Under the pieces are notes generated by a model. It made no database searches. It was not told the DNA's origin and saw only the letters and a list, made by a program, of their open reading frames with translations. A stretch of DNA of 13,979 nucleotides from CAZOHN01 sp964579325 (GTDB lineage Bacteria; Pseudomonadota; Alphaproteobacteria; Rhodobacterales; Rhodobacteraceae), in NCBI GenBank assembly GCA_964579325.1, contig CAZOHN010000088.1, positions 1-13,979 of the forward strand. Reading direction: 5' to 3'. This document shows, piece by piece, positions 1 to 5,475 of this stretch (positions are counted from its first letter, which is position 1; each line of letters starts with the position of its first letter). A program made the translations under genes and the position numbers.

Positions 1-90
1 TGGCGGAGAGGGTGGGATTCGAACCCACGGACCCCTTGCAGGGTCAACGGTTTTCGAGACCGCCCCGATCGACCACTCCGGCACCTCTCC
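1..90 (-). tRNA. tRNA-Ser (anticodon CGA)
   Basis: Read on the minus strand, the sequence folds as a class II tRNA. The 7-bp acceptor stem pairs GGAGAGG with CCTCTCC, with discriminator G and an encoded 3' CCA at 3-1. The T arm is GTGGG-TTCGAAT-CCCAC, and a long variable arm is present, as expected for serine. The anticodon loop reads CTCGAAA, giving anticodon CGA, which reads UCG codons. The 5' end is at 90 and the 3' CCA touches the window edge, so the downstream flank, where integrative elements would insert, cannot be seen. Confidence 0.96.
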
Positions 91-111
91 GCATTGGCGT
101 GGCGAGGGCGG

Positions 112-140
112 CGTTTATCGACCTTCCGGGGCGGGTGCAA
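112..140 (-). promoter_or_regulatory. candidate sigma-70 promoter for tRNA-Ser
   Basis: On the minus strand there is a TTGCAC box (140-135), a 17-base spacer and a TAAACG box (117-112). This would start transcription about 14 bases before the mature tRNA 5' end. Spacing and position fit a tRNA promoter. The -10 box is imperfect, so this is a motif-based guess. Confidence 0.4.
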
Positions 141-245
141 CTGGTTTCGTGTGACGACAACTGCAAGCCTCAGCAGAGGCGCGGCCAGCACCCCAGGTCA
201 CATGGTATTGCCTCGGTGCGCCGCCGCCGATCACACGTCTTTGCC

Positions 246-274
246 TTGGATTCGCCCCTGTCCCCGCGTAGATG
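246..274 (+). promoter_or_regulatory. candidate promoter of the DUF2059 gene
   Basis: TTGGAT (246-251), a 17-base spacer and TAGATG (269-274) lie about 28 bases before the chosen ATG at 302. If real, an in-frame ATG at 272 would lie inside the -10 box and could not be the start, which agrees with the signal-peptide argument for 302. Both boxes deviate from consensus. Confidence 0.3.
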
Positions 275-301
275 GAGAACATTCATTCCGGGAACCGCGC
301 C

Positions 302-1126
302 ATGCTCCGCCTCGCCACCGCCGCCGTCATCTCCCTCGCGCTTGCTGCGCCTCTCTGGGCGCAATCTGCGGCGCGGGTCGATCCTGTGCTCGATGCGCTC
401 GCGATGTCGGAACTGCTTGATATCATGCGCGAGGAAGGAATGGGCTACGGGGCGCAGCTCGAGACCGACATGTTCCCCGGCAAGGGCCGCGCGGGCTGGG
501 TCCAGACGCTGGCGGGCATCTACTCGGTCGAGCGCATGGAAGCGGCGATCCGCACCGGCATGGACAGCGAACTGGCCGCGACCGACCTCGCGCCGATCCT
601 CGATTTCTTCGGTTCCGAACAAGGGTCGCGGATTGTCGAGCTCGAACTCGCTGCCCGCCGCGCGATGCTCGACGAGGCGGTCGAGGAGGCGGCGACCGTC
701 GCCTGGCGCGAGCTGGAATCCACAGGCTCCCCGCGCTGGTCGCTCCTGACCGAATTCGCCGAGATCAACGACCTTGTCGAGTCGAACGTCGCCGGGGCGC
801 TCACCTCGAACTACGCCTTCTACACCGGCCTGATCGACGGCCGTGCGCTCGGTCCCGAGATGACCGAGGAGGAGGTGCTGGGCGACGTCTGGAGCCAGGA
901 ACCCTCGATCCGGCAGGATACGGTGAACTGGGTCTATTCCTTCACCTCGCTCGCCTACCAGCCGCTGTCCGACGGCGAACTGCAGGCCTACATCGACTTC
1001 ATGGCGACCGACGAGGGCAGGGCGCTGAACGCCGCGCTGTTCTCGGCCTTCAACGCGCTTTTCGCCGACATCAGCCGCGACCTCGGGCTTGGAGCCGCCC
1101 GCTATCTGGCGGGGCAGGACATCTGA
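302..1126 (+). CDS. Exported DUF2059-domain protein
   Basis: This 274-residue protein has an N-terminal signal peptide: a basic start (MLRLATAA), a hydrophobic stretch over residues 5-17 and a likely cleavage after residue 20 (PLWA before QSA). It should therefore be secreted to the periplasm. The mature part is mostly helical and acidic. It contains two similar short motifs, LDFFGSEQG near residue 100 and IDFMATDEG near residue 231. These resemble the F-x-S/T-x-x-G core of the DUF2059 family, so the protein may carry two diverged copies. The start at 302 is preferred over an in-frame ATG at 272 because it places the signal peptide at the N terminus. The biochemical function of the family is unknown. 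The gene stands alone between a divergent tRNA and a convergent small gene, so context gives no role. Confidence 0.8.
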   Translation: MLRLATAAVISLALAAPLWAQSAARVDPVLDALAMSELLDIMREEGMGYGAQLETDMFPGKGRAGWVQTLAGIYSVERMEAAIRTGMDSELAATDLAPILDFFGSEQGSRIVELELAARRAMLDEAVEEAATVAWRELESTGSPRWSLLTEFAEINDLVESNVAGALTSNYAFYTGLIDGRALGPEMTEEEVLGDVWSQEPSIRQDTVNWVYSFTSLAYQPLSDGELQAYIDFMATDEGRALNAALFSAFNALFADISRDLGLGAARYLAGQDI

Positions 1127-1206
1127 CCGGAGCTTGTCGTGCGTTGTATGGCGCTTTGGTTGCTCGGCGTGTGCGTGGGAAGCCTACCTACCGACACATG
1201 CCGGAC

Positions 1207-1226
1207 AGCCCCGAGCAATCCGGGCT
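1207..1226. other. Hairpin between convergent genes
   Basis: AGCCC (1207-1211) and GGGCT (1222-1226) form a short inverted repeat in the gap between the convergent DUF2059 gene and the small membrane protein gene. It could help end transcription from both sides. No T-run follows on either strand, so an intrinsic terminator is not established. The rest of 1127-1264 shows nothing recognisable. Confidence 0.25.
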
Positions 1227-1264
1227 ACCAATAGGTGCGCGCGGGGCAACGCGATACTGGCAGG

Positions 1265-1525
1265 TCACCGAGCGAGATAGAGCCGACGGAGATAGAAGAG
1301 GACTGCCCCCAGTCCGACCGGGCATAGTCCCGTCGAGAGCCCGACAGTCAGCCGGTGATAGAGCATGGGCCTATAGGTGTCGCCGCCTGAGGAGATCGGT
1401 GGGACCGCGGAGAAGAACCTGTATTCGAAGGTGAAGGTGCTGATCGTGATCACCAGGGTCACGATGCCCAGCAGCACCATCGCCCGTTGGAGGGCCAGAA
1501 GCAGGTCGTCGAACACTCGCCGCAT
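1265..1525 (-). CDS. Small two-helix membrane protein, unrecognised
   Basis: This 86-residue protein belongs to no family I recognise. It has a basic/amphipathic N terminus (MRRVFDDLLLALQRA) and a first hydrophobic segment at about residues 14-33 (MVLLGIVTLVITIST). A polar loop contains SSGGDTYRP, and a second hydrophobic segment covers about residues 62-79. The C terminus is basic (RRLYLAR), suggesting an inner-membrane hairpin with both ends in the cytoplasm. Support for coding comes from codon use: nearly every third position is G or C, as in neighbouring core genes, over an unbroken frame. The ATG at 1525 has no clear Shine-Dalgarno sequence. A CATAAT box on the minus strand at 1581-1576 could be its -10 element, but no good -35 box pairs with it. 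The gene is convergent with the DUF2059 gene. Expression is unproven. Confidence 0.6.
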   Translation of the reverse strand: MRRVFDDLLLALQRAMVLLGIVTLVITISTFTFEYRFFSAVPPISSGGDTYRPMLYHRLTVGLSTGLCPVGLGAVLFYLRRLYLAR

Positions 1526-1829
1526 CGGTTCTGCGATTGACTTGATGCCGGCGAGGGGGCGGCGACCTCGATGGAATTATGGCAGCACGGCGCGCGGTTC
1601 GTCCGGTCACATGCCCGCGGCGGGGGGCATCCCGAATCGCGAGGCCCGTCGACGGTGCAGGGCATCAGACCCGGAAACTGATGCCATCTTGAACGGGTGC
1701 GGCGGGTCATCAAGGGAAGCACTGCGCCGGTCTTGTCTTCGGCGCTGCCCCTGATAGCATGTCCGGGCGGAGGATCGACCGTCTCTTCCGACCTGCACCT
1801 TCGACGGGCTTGGTTCAACGGGGGAGCCC
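1526..1829. other. Non-coding stretch of about 300 bases
   Basis: No frame on either strand has convincing codon use or a recognisable protein here. It separates two divergent genes and so should hold the promoters of both. A perfect 6-bp hairpin, ATGCCC (1611-1616) with GGGCAT (1625-1630), lies in the middle without a T-run. Candidate promoter boxes are a CATAAT on the minus strand at 1581-1576 and the plus-strand boxes listed at 1733-1760. A small RNA could be encoded here, but nothing in the sequence shows it directly. Confidence 0.5.
1733..1760 (+). promoter_or_regulatory. Weak candidate promoter of the PACE transporter gene
   Basis: TTGTCT (1733-1738), a 16-base spacer and TAGCAT (1755-1760) stand about 70 bases before the GTG start of the transporter. 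Each box matches consensus at only four of six positions. It is the best pair I see in the gap. Confidence 0.25.
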
Positions 1830-2276
1830 GTGCGACAGACCCGCGACCGCATTCGTCACGCCATACTCTTCGAGGCGATAGCTCTCGTCCTCGTGGCGCC
1901 GCTCGGAGGCGTGGTGTTCGGGGTGCCGATGGCGCACTTCGGCGTGATCGCCGTCGTCAGCACCACCATCGCGATGCTGTGGAACTACGCCTACAACCTC
2001 GCCTTTGACCACGCCCTCCTGCGCCTCGGCCTCAGTCTGAACAAGACATTGCGCCTTCGCATCCTGCACGCAGCGCTCTTCGAGGTCGGGCTGTTGGTGC
2101 TGCTCGTTCCGTTCATCGCCTGGTATCTCGGCGTGACGCTCTGGCAGGCATTCGTGATGGATGTGGCGCTCGCAGCCTTCTACCTAGTCTACGCGTTCTG
2201 CTTCAACTGGGCCTACGACATTCTCTTTCCGATCCCCGCGCCAGAGGAGCGGCCGGAACCCGTCCACCGCGCTTGA
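1830..2276 (+). CDS. PACE-family multidrug/biocide efflux transporter
   Basis: This 148-residue inner-membrane protein has four predicted helices (about 15-33, 37-58, 81-101 and 108-132). They form two tandem 'bacterial transmembrane pair' units, the signature of the proteobacterial antimicrobial compound efflux (PACE) family typified by AceI. The start MRQTRDRIRHAILFE puts a glutamate at residue 15, matching the proton-coupling Glu15 of AceI. The paired motifs WNYAYNLAFD (51-60) and FNWAYDILFP (125-134) close each half. The family exports biocides such as chlorhexidine, or polyamine-like natural substrates, using the proton gradient. The substrate here is unknown. The start is a GTG with a G-rich Shine-Dalgarno (GGGGAG, 1821-1826) unusually close to it. 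The conserved N terminus supports that start. Its stop codon lies inside the -35 box of the following ribosomal-protein promoter. Confidence 0.9.
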   Translation: MRQTRDRIRHAILFEAIALVLVAPLGGVVFGVPMAHFGVIAVVSTTIAMLWNYAYNLAFDHALLRLGLSLNKTLRLRILHAALFEVGLLVLLVPFIAWYLGVTLWQAFVMDVALAAFYLVYAFCFNWAYDILFPIPAPEERPEPVHRA

Positions 2277-2301
2277 CAGCCGCGCCGCCTTCCACGATAT
2301 A
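2273..2301 (+). promoter_or_regulatory. Strong sigma-70 promoter of rplU-rpmA
   Basis: A perfect TTGACA (2273-2278) is separated by exactly 17 bases from GATATA (2296-2301), which differs from TATAAT mainly in its first base and order. This is the best promoter in the window and suits a highly expressed ribosomal operon. The TGA stop of the upstream transporter gene is part of the -35 box. Transcription should begin near 2308, leaving a leader of about 130 bases before rplU. Confidence 0.75.
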
Positions 2302-2395
2302 CCCGCATCTCCGCCGGGGCATTCGCGTGCCCGGGCCGAGTGATATGTCAGTCGCCCTGATCGGGGCGCGCTGCCCGAGGCACCAAACGCCGGGA

Positions 2396-2415
2396 CCTGC
2401 GCCCGGGGCCGCAGG
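2396..2415 (+). promoter_or_regulatory. Hairpin in the rplU leader
   Basis: CCTGCG (2396-2401) pairs perfectly with CGCAGG (2410-2415). An overlapping register pairs CTGCGCCC with GGGCGCGG across the same loop. It ends about 13 bases before the Shine-Dalgarno AGGGA (2429-2433) of rplU. Ribosomal-protein leaders often carry autoregulatory structures, but no known alphaproteobacterial L21 leader motif is recognised here, so a regulatory role is inference. Confidence 0.3.
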
Positions 2416-2439
2416 GCGCGGGAGAAGAAGGGAAGAACG

Positions 2440-2886
2440 ATGTTTGCGGTCATGAAGACCGGCGGTAAGCAGTATCGCGTCCAGGCGGGCGACGTGCTGC
2501 GCGTCGAAAAGCTCGCGGCCGAGGCCGGCGACAAGATCCAGTTCAACGACGTGCTGATGCTGGGCGGTGACAACCTCGTCGTCGGTGTGCCGATGGTGGC
2601 CGGTGCCGCCGTGCAGGCCGAGGTGATCGACCAGATCCGGGGCGAGAAGCTGATCCACTTCGTCAAGCGCCGCCGCAAGCACAGCTCGCAGCGCACAAAG
2701 GGCCACCGGCAGTATCTTACGCTCGTCCGCGTGACCGACATCCTCGCCTCGGGCGGCGATGCCTCCGGCGTCAAGGCCGCGATCGGCGCGGGCTCCGCGC
2801 ATCTGGCCGCGCCCGTTGCCGAAGCCGAAGCCCCCGCGAAACCCAAGCGCGCCGCGAAGAAGGCCGCGGCCGAGACCCAGGAGTAA
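2440..2886 (+). CDS. rplU: 50S ribosomal protein L21
   Basis: L21 binds 23S rRNA in the large ribosomal subunit. The start MFAVMKTGGKQYRV is the classic L21 N terminus. The conserved core runs to KGHRQYLTLVRVTDI at about residues 87-101, with the basic rRNA-binding patch HFVKRRRKHSSQRTKGHR before it. Typical L21 is about 103 residues; this one has 148. The extra 45 residues are Ala/Lys/Glu-rich (KPKRAAKKAAAE), probably disordered, and of a kind common in alphaproteobacterial L21. A Shine-Dalgarno AGGGA sits 6 bases before the ATG. The gene is followed after 6 bases by rpmA, whose ribosome-binding site overlaps the rplU stop codon. Confidence 0.98.
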   Translation: MFAVMKTGGKQYRVQAGDVLRVEKLAAEAGDKIQFNDVLMLGGDNLVVGVPMVAGAAVQAEVIDQIRGEKLIHFVKRRRKHSSQRTKGHRQYLTLVRVTDILASGGDASGVKAAIGAGSAHLAAPVAEAEAPAKPKRAAKKAAAETQE

Positions 2887-2892
2887 GGACCC

Positions 2893-3162
2893 ATGGCACA
2901 CAAGAAGGCAGGCGGTTCCTCCCGCAACGGTCGCGACAGTGCGGGCCGGCGCCTCGGCGTCAAGCTCTTCGGCGGCCAGGAAGTCATCCCGGGCAACATC
3001 ATCGTTCGCCAGCGCGGCACCAAGTGGTGGCCGGGCGCGGGCGTCGGCATGGGTCGCGACCACACGATCTACGCGGTCGAGACCGGCAAGGTGACGTTCC
3101 ACAAGGGCCTCAAGGGCCGTACGTTCATTTCGGTACTCCCTGCCGCGGAGGCCGCCGAGTAA
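2893..3162 (+). CDS. rpmA: 50S ribosomal protein L27
   Basis: L27 is a small basic protein whose N-terminal tail reaches toward the peptidyl-transferase centre of the 50S subunit. The 89 residues begin MAHKKAGGSSRNGRDS and contain the conserved LGVKLFGGQEVIPGNIIVRQ segment and the RGTKWWPGAGVGMGRDHTIY segment. Length is normal. The tail begins directly at AHKK, with no N-terminal extension needing cleavage as in Firmicutes. The Shine-Dalgarno AAGGA (2885-2889) overlaps the rplU stop codon, showing tight coupling. A strong terminator follows about 20 bases after the stop. Confidence 0.98.
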   Translation: MAHKKAGGSSRNGRDSAGRRLGVKLFGGQEVIPGNIIVRQRGTKWWPGAGVGMGRDHTIYAVETGKVTFHKGLKGRTFISVLPAAEAAE

Positions 3163-3182
3163 CCGGACCCCTATCGGACGAC

Positions 3183-3227
3183 AGGGACGGGGGATCGGCG
3201 AAAGAGCCGGTCCCCCGTTCCCTTTTT
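3183..3227 (+). terminator. Rho-independent terminator of rplU-rpmA
   Basis: A long stem pairs AGGGA-CGGGGGATCGGC (from 3183) with GCCGGTCCCCCGTTCCCT (ending at 3223). It has one bulged base, one G-U pair and a small GAAA-containing loop, and it runs directly into TTTTT (3223-3227). Stem, loop and T-run all fit an intrinsic terminator placed 21 bases after the rpmA stop codon. Confidence 0.9.
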
Positions 3228-3297
3228 CCGCCACGGAGTTGCGGCATGGAGGGAGTGTCGCCATCTGTTAACCAGGGGCGGCTAGAGAAGGCGGGGA

Positions 3298-3312
3298 GGG
3301 GGAGAATCCCCC
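3298..3312 (+). other. GGGGG/CCCCC hairpin before the GNAT-obgE cluster
   Basis: GGGGG (3298-3302) and CCCCC (3308-3312) flank AGAAT, giving a compact stem in the leader of the first acetyltransferase gene, about 19 bases before its Shine-Dalgarno. There is no T-run, so it is not a terminator. Nearby G-runs (from 3293 and 3313) could form competing pairs. No clear promoter was found in 3228-3344, although one is expected because the previous operon is terminated. Confidence 0.3.
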
Positions 3313-3344
3313 GGGGGACCCCGGCGCCGGAGGAGGGCGCTTGG

Positions 3345-3887
3345 ATGAGGATTGATACAATCGCGACGGCGTTGCCCGTCATCCCGACAGAACGCTTCGT
3401 GCTGCGCCCGTTGCGCCCCTCGGACGCCGGGCTGATCCAGCTCTATGCGTCCGACGAGCGGCTTGCGCGGATGACGACGACCATCCCCCATCCCTATCCG
3501 CCCGGAGCCGCCGAGGCCTTCGTGAAGCGCACGCTCACCGATGCGGGCGATCGCGCGGTCTGGGCACTCGACGCTTCGGCGCACGGCTCGTCCGAGCTTC
3601 TGGGCCTCGTCTCGCTCGAGCGGCTCGATCGCGACCAGGCCGAGGTCGGCTACTGGGTCGCGCCAGCGCTATGGAACGCGGGCTTCGCGTCGGAGGCGGT
3701 GAACGCCATCGTGGCGGCGAACCCGCTAAGATCACGTGCGATGTTCGCCACCGTGTTTCAGGACAATCCCGGCTCGGCGCGCGTGCTGACGAACGCGGGA
3801 TTCGAATATGTGGGCGACGCCGAGGCACATTCCGTCGCGCGCGGCGCCACCGTTCCCACCTGGACCTACATCCGCAAGCTTGACTGA
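3345..3887 (+). CDS. GNAT-family N-acetyltransferase (RimJ/RimL-like)
   Basis: This 180-residue protein has the GNAT fold. It opens with the substrate-side strand PTERFVLRPLRPSDAGLIQ (residues 14-32), typical of RimJ/RimL-like members. The acetyl-CoA-binding region is about residues 101-119 (VGYWVAPALWNAGFASEAV), where the usual Q/R-x-x-G-x-G/A loop is loosened to ALWNAGFA. A QDNPGSARVLTNAGF segment (139-153) follows, typical of the fourth motif. The family moves an acetyl group from acetyl-CoA to an amine; the substrate cannot be told from sequence. The ATG at 3345 is chosen because of a strong AGGAGG (3331-3336) 8 bases upstream. The frame stays open further upstream across the terminator, but that part has no GNAT features. 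It lies at the head of a plus-strand cluster ending at proA, 7 bases before a second GNAT gene. Confidence 0.88.
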   Translation: MRIDTIATALPVIPTERFVLRPLRPSDAGLIQLYASDERLARMTTTIPHPYPPGAAEAFVKRTLTDAGDRAVWALDASAHGSSELLGLVSLERLDRDQAEVGYWVAPALWNAGFASEAVNAIVAANPLRSRAMFATVFQDNPGSARVLTNAGFEYVGDAEAHSVARGATVPTWTYIRKLD

Positions 3888-3894
3888 GCCGGGG

Positions 3895-4419
3895 ATGGAG
3901 GCCGTCGACATCGCGGCGGGGCCGGTCCGGCTCCGCCAGTTTCGAGCGTCGGACGCCGCCGAGCTGTGCCGAATCGTCACGATCCCGGCGGTCGGGCGAA
4001 TGCTGTTCCGCTTTCCTGCGGCCTGGTCCGAAGCCGAGGCGGCCGCCTTCCTCGACGCCTGCGTCTTTCGCGGCGCGCGGCCCTTCCGCCTCGCCATCGT
4101 CGACCATCGGGATCGCATGATCGGGTCGGTCGGTGTCCACCACGGGGACGAACCGGAGATCTACTACTTTCTCGCCCCGGCCGCCGACGGCCGGGGCACG
4201 ATGACCGCCGCGCTAAGGGCCTTCGTGGCGTTCCTGTTTGCCCGCTTTCCCATCCCCGCACTCACTGCGGAGGTCTTTACCGACAACCCCGCCTCGGCGC
4301 GCATCCTCGGAAAACTGGGCTTCCTGCGCACCGGTGAGGGCACTGGCATCTCCCTCCAGCGGCTTGAGCCTGCTGCCGTTTGGAAGTATCGCCTGACGCG
4401 GGAGGCCTTCGGGGCCTGA
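3895..4419 (+). CDS. Second GNAT-family N-acetyltransferase
   Basis: This 174-residue GNAT protein follows the first after 7 bases. VRLRQFRASDAAELCRIV (11-28) is the N-terminal strand and helix. IYYFLAPAADGRGTMTAALRA (about 89-109) is the acetyl-CoA-binding motif, with a good R-G-T version of the pyrophosphate loop. VFTDNPASARILGKLGF (127-143) is the C-terminal motif. It resembles RimJ-like acetyltransferases, but the acceptor is unknown. The two GNATs differ in most positions, so this is an old duplication or two separate families, not a recent copy. Start choice is uncertain: ATG at 3895 is used, but an in-frame TTG at 3880 overlapping the previous stop is possible, and neither has a strong ribosome-binding site. 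Translation may be coupled to the upstream gene. obgE begins 21 bases after its stop. Confidence 0.86.
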   Translation: MEAVDIAAGPVRLRQFRASDAAELCRIVTIPAVGRMLFRFPAAWSEAEAAAFLDACVFRGARPFRLAIVDHRDRMIGSVGVHHGDEPEIYYFLAPAADGRGTMTAALRAFVAFLFARFPIPALTAEVFTDNPASARILGKLGFLRTGEGTGISLQRLEPAAVWKYRLTREAFGA

Positions 4420-4440
4420 CCCGGCCCCGAAAGGACCGCC

Positions 4441-5475
4441 ATGAAGTTCCTCGATCTCGCCCGCGTCACCATCCGCTCCGGCTCGGGCGGCGGCGGCTGC
4501 GTCAGCTTCCGGCGTGAGAAGTTCGTCGAATACGGCGGGCCTGACGGTGGCGATGGCGGCTGCGGCGGCGACGTATGGGCCGAGGCGGTCGAGGGGCTGA
4601 ACACGCTTATCGACTTTCGCTACCAGCAGCACTTCTTCGCCAAGAACGGCCGCCCCGGCATGGGCAGCCAGCGCACCGGGAAGGACGGTGAGGATATCGT
4701 GCTGCGGGTGCCGGTCGGCACCGAAATACTCGAGGCCGACGAGGAGACGGTGGTTGCCGACCTCACCGAGGTCGGCCAGCGGGTGCTGCTGGCCAAGGGC
4801 GGCAACGGAGGCTGGGGCAACCTGCATTTCAAGTCGGCCACCAACCAGGCCCCGCGCCGCTCCAACCCCGGCCAGGAGGGGGTCGAGCGCGAGTTGTGGC
4901 TGCGGCTCAAGCTCATCGCCGACGCCGGTCTCGTGGGCCTGCCAAATGCCGGCAAATCCACCTTCCTCGCCGCCACCTCGAACGCGCGGCCCAAGATCGC
5001 GGACTATCCTTTCACCACGCTCGTGCCGAACCTCGGCGTGGTCGGTATCGACGGGCGCGAGTTCGTGATGGCCGACATCCCGGGCCTGATCGAGGGTGCT
5101 TCGGAGGGCAGGGGCCTTGGCGATCAGTTCCTCGCCCATGTCGAACGCTGTGCGGTGCTTCTGCACATCGTCGACGGCACATCGGCGACCATCACGAAGG
5201 ACTACCGCACCATCGTGACCGAGCTCGACGCCTACAGCCCCATCCTCGCCGACAAGCCCCGCATCCTGGCGCTGAACAAGATCGACGCGCTCGACGCGAG
5301 AACCCGAGGCACCCGGCGCCGGGCGCTGGAGAAGGCGTCCGGCGCGCCGGTGTTCGAGATTTCGGGCGTGAGCGGCGAGGGGGTGGAGACCGTTCTGCGT
5401 GCGCTCTGGCGCCAGATCGCCGCCGCCCGACGCGAGGCCGCACCGCGGGTGGAGCGGCAAGCATGGCAACCGTGA
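4441..5475 (+). CDS. obgE: GTPase Obg/CgtA, ribosome assembly and stress
   Basis: Obg is an essential GTPase that binds the 50S precursor and links ribosome maturation with growth and the stringent response. The 344 residues comprise the glycine-rich Obg fold (1 to about 158, beginning MKFLDLARVTIRSGSGGGG). The G domain carries GLPNAGKST (166-174, P-loop), FTTLVPNLG (191-199, switch I), DIPG (212-215), NKID (279-282) and SGVSG (308-312). The C terminus is short, lacking the longer variable tail of some Obg proteins. AAGGA (4431-4435) lies 5 bases before the ATG. Position downstream of rplU-rpmA is a widespread bacterial arrangement, here with two GNAT genes and a terminator in between. The 3' end overlaps proB by 13 bases. 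Confidence 0.98.
   Translation: MKFLDLARVTIRSGSGGGGCVSFRREKFVEYGGPDGGDGGCGGDVWAEAVEGLNTLIDFRYQQHFFAKNGRPGMGSQRTGKDGEDIVLRVPVGTEILEADEETVVADLTEVGQRVLLAKGGNGGWGNLHFKSATNQAPRRSNPGQEGVERELWLRLKLIADAGLVGLPNAGKSTFLAATSNARPKIADYPFTTLVPNLGVVGIDGREFVMADIPGLIEGASEGRGLGDQFLAHVERCAVLLHIVDGTSATITKDYRTIVTELDAYSPILADKPRILALNKIDALDARTRGTRRRALEKASGAPVFEISGVSGEGVETVLRALWRQIAAARREAAPRVERQAWQP

Noticed and set aside
1..90. tRNA-Ser as an attachment site of an integrated element
   Set aside because: tRNA 3' ends are frequent integration sites, but the 3' end is at the window edge and no integrase or repeated tRNA fragment is seen inside the window.
1144..1434. 96-codon plus-strand frame after the DUF2059 gene
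   Set aside because: Arg-rich low-complexity translation with no domain, and it overlaps the better supported minus-strand membrane protein gene.
2203..3264. 353-codon open frame on the minus strand opposite rplU-rpmA
   Set aside because: Crosses two certain ribosomal protein genes, their promoter and the terminator; composition is typical of antisense frames.
3239..3268. TTGCGG-based promoter before the GNAT-obgE cluster
   Set aside because: No acceptable -10 hexamer occurs at 16-18 bases; the candidate boxes are too poor to call.
3268..3273. TTAACC as a possible CtrA binding site
   Set aside because: Only one half-site is present. The second TTAA at the required spacing is missing, so chance is the simplest explanation despite chpT in the window.
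4213..5469. 418-codon open frame on the minus strand opposite obgE
   Set aside because: Antisense frame of a highly conserved GTPase gene; the translated product matches nothing and is an effect of codon bias.
5276..5475. obgE/proB overlap as a possible frameshift or fusion
   Set aside because: Both proteins are complete with family-typical ends and starts, and proB has its own ribosome-binding site; a 13-base overlap is normal in operons.
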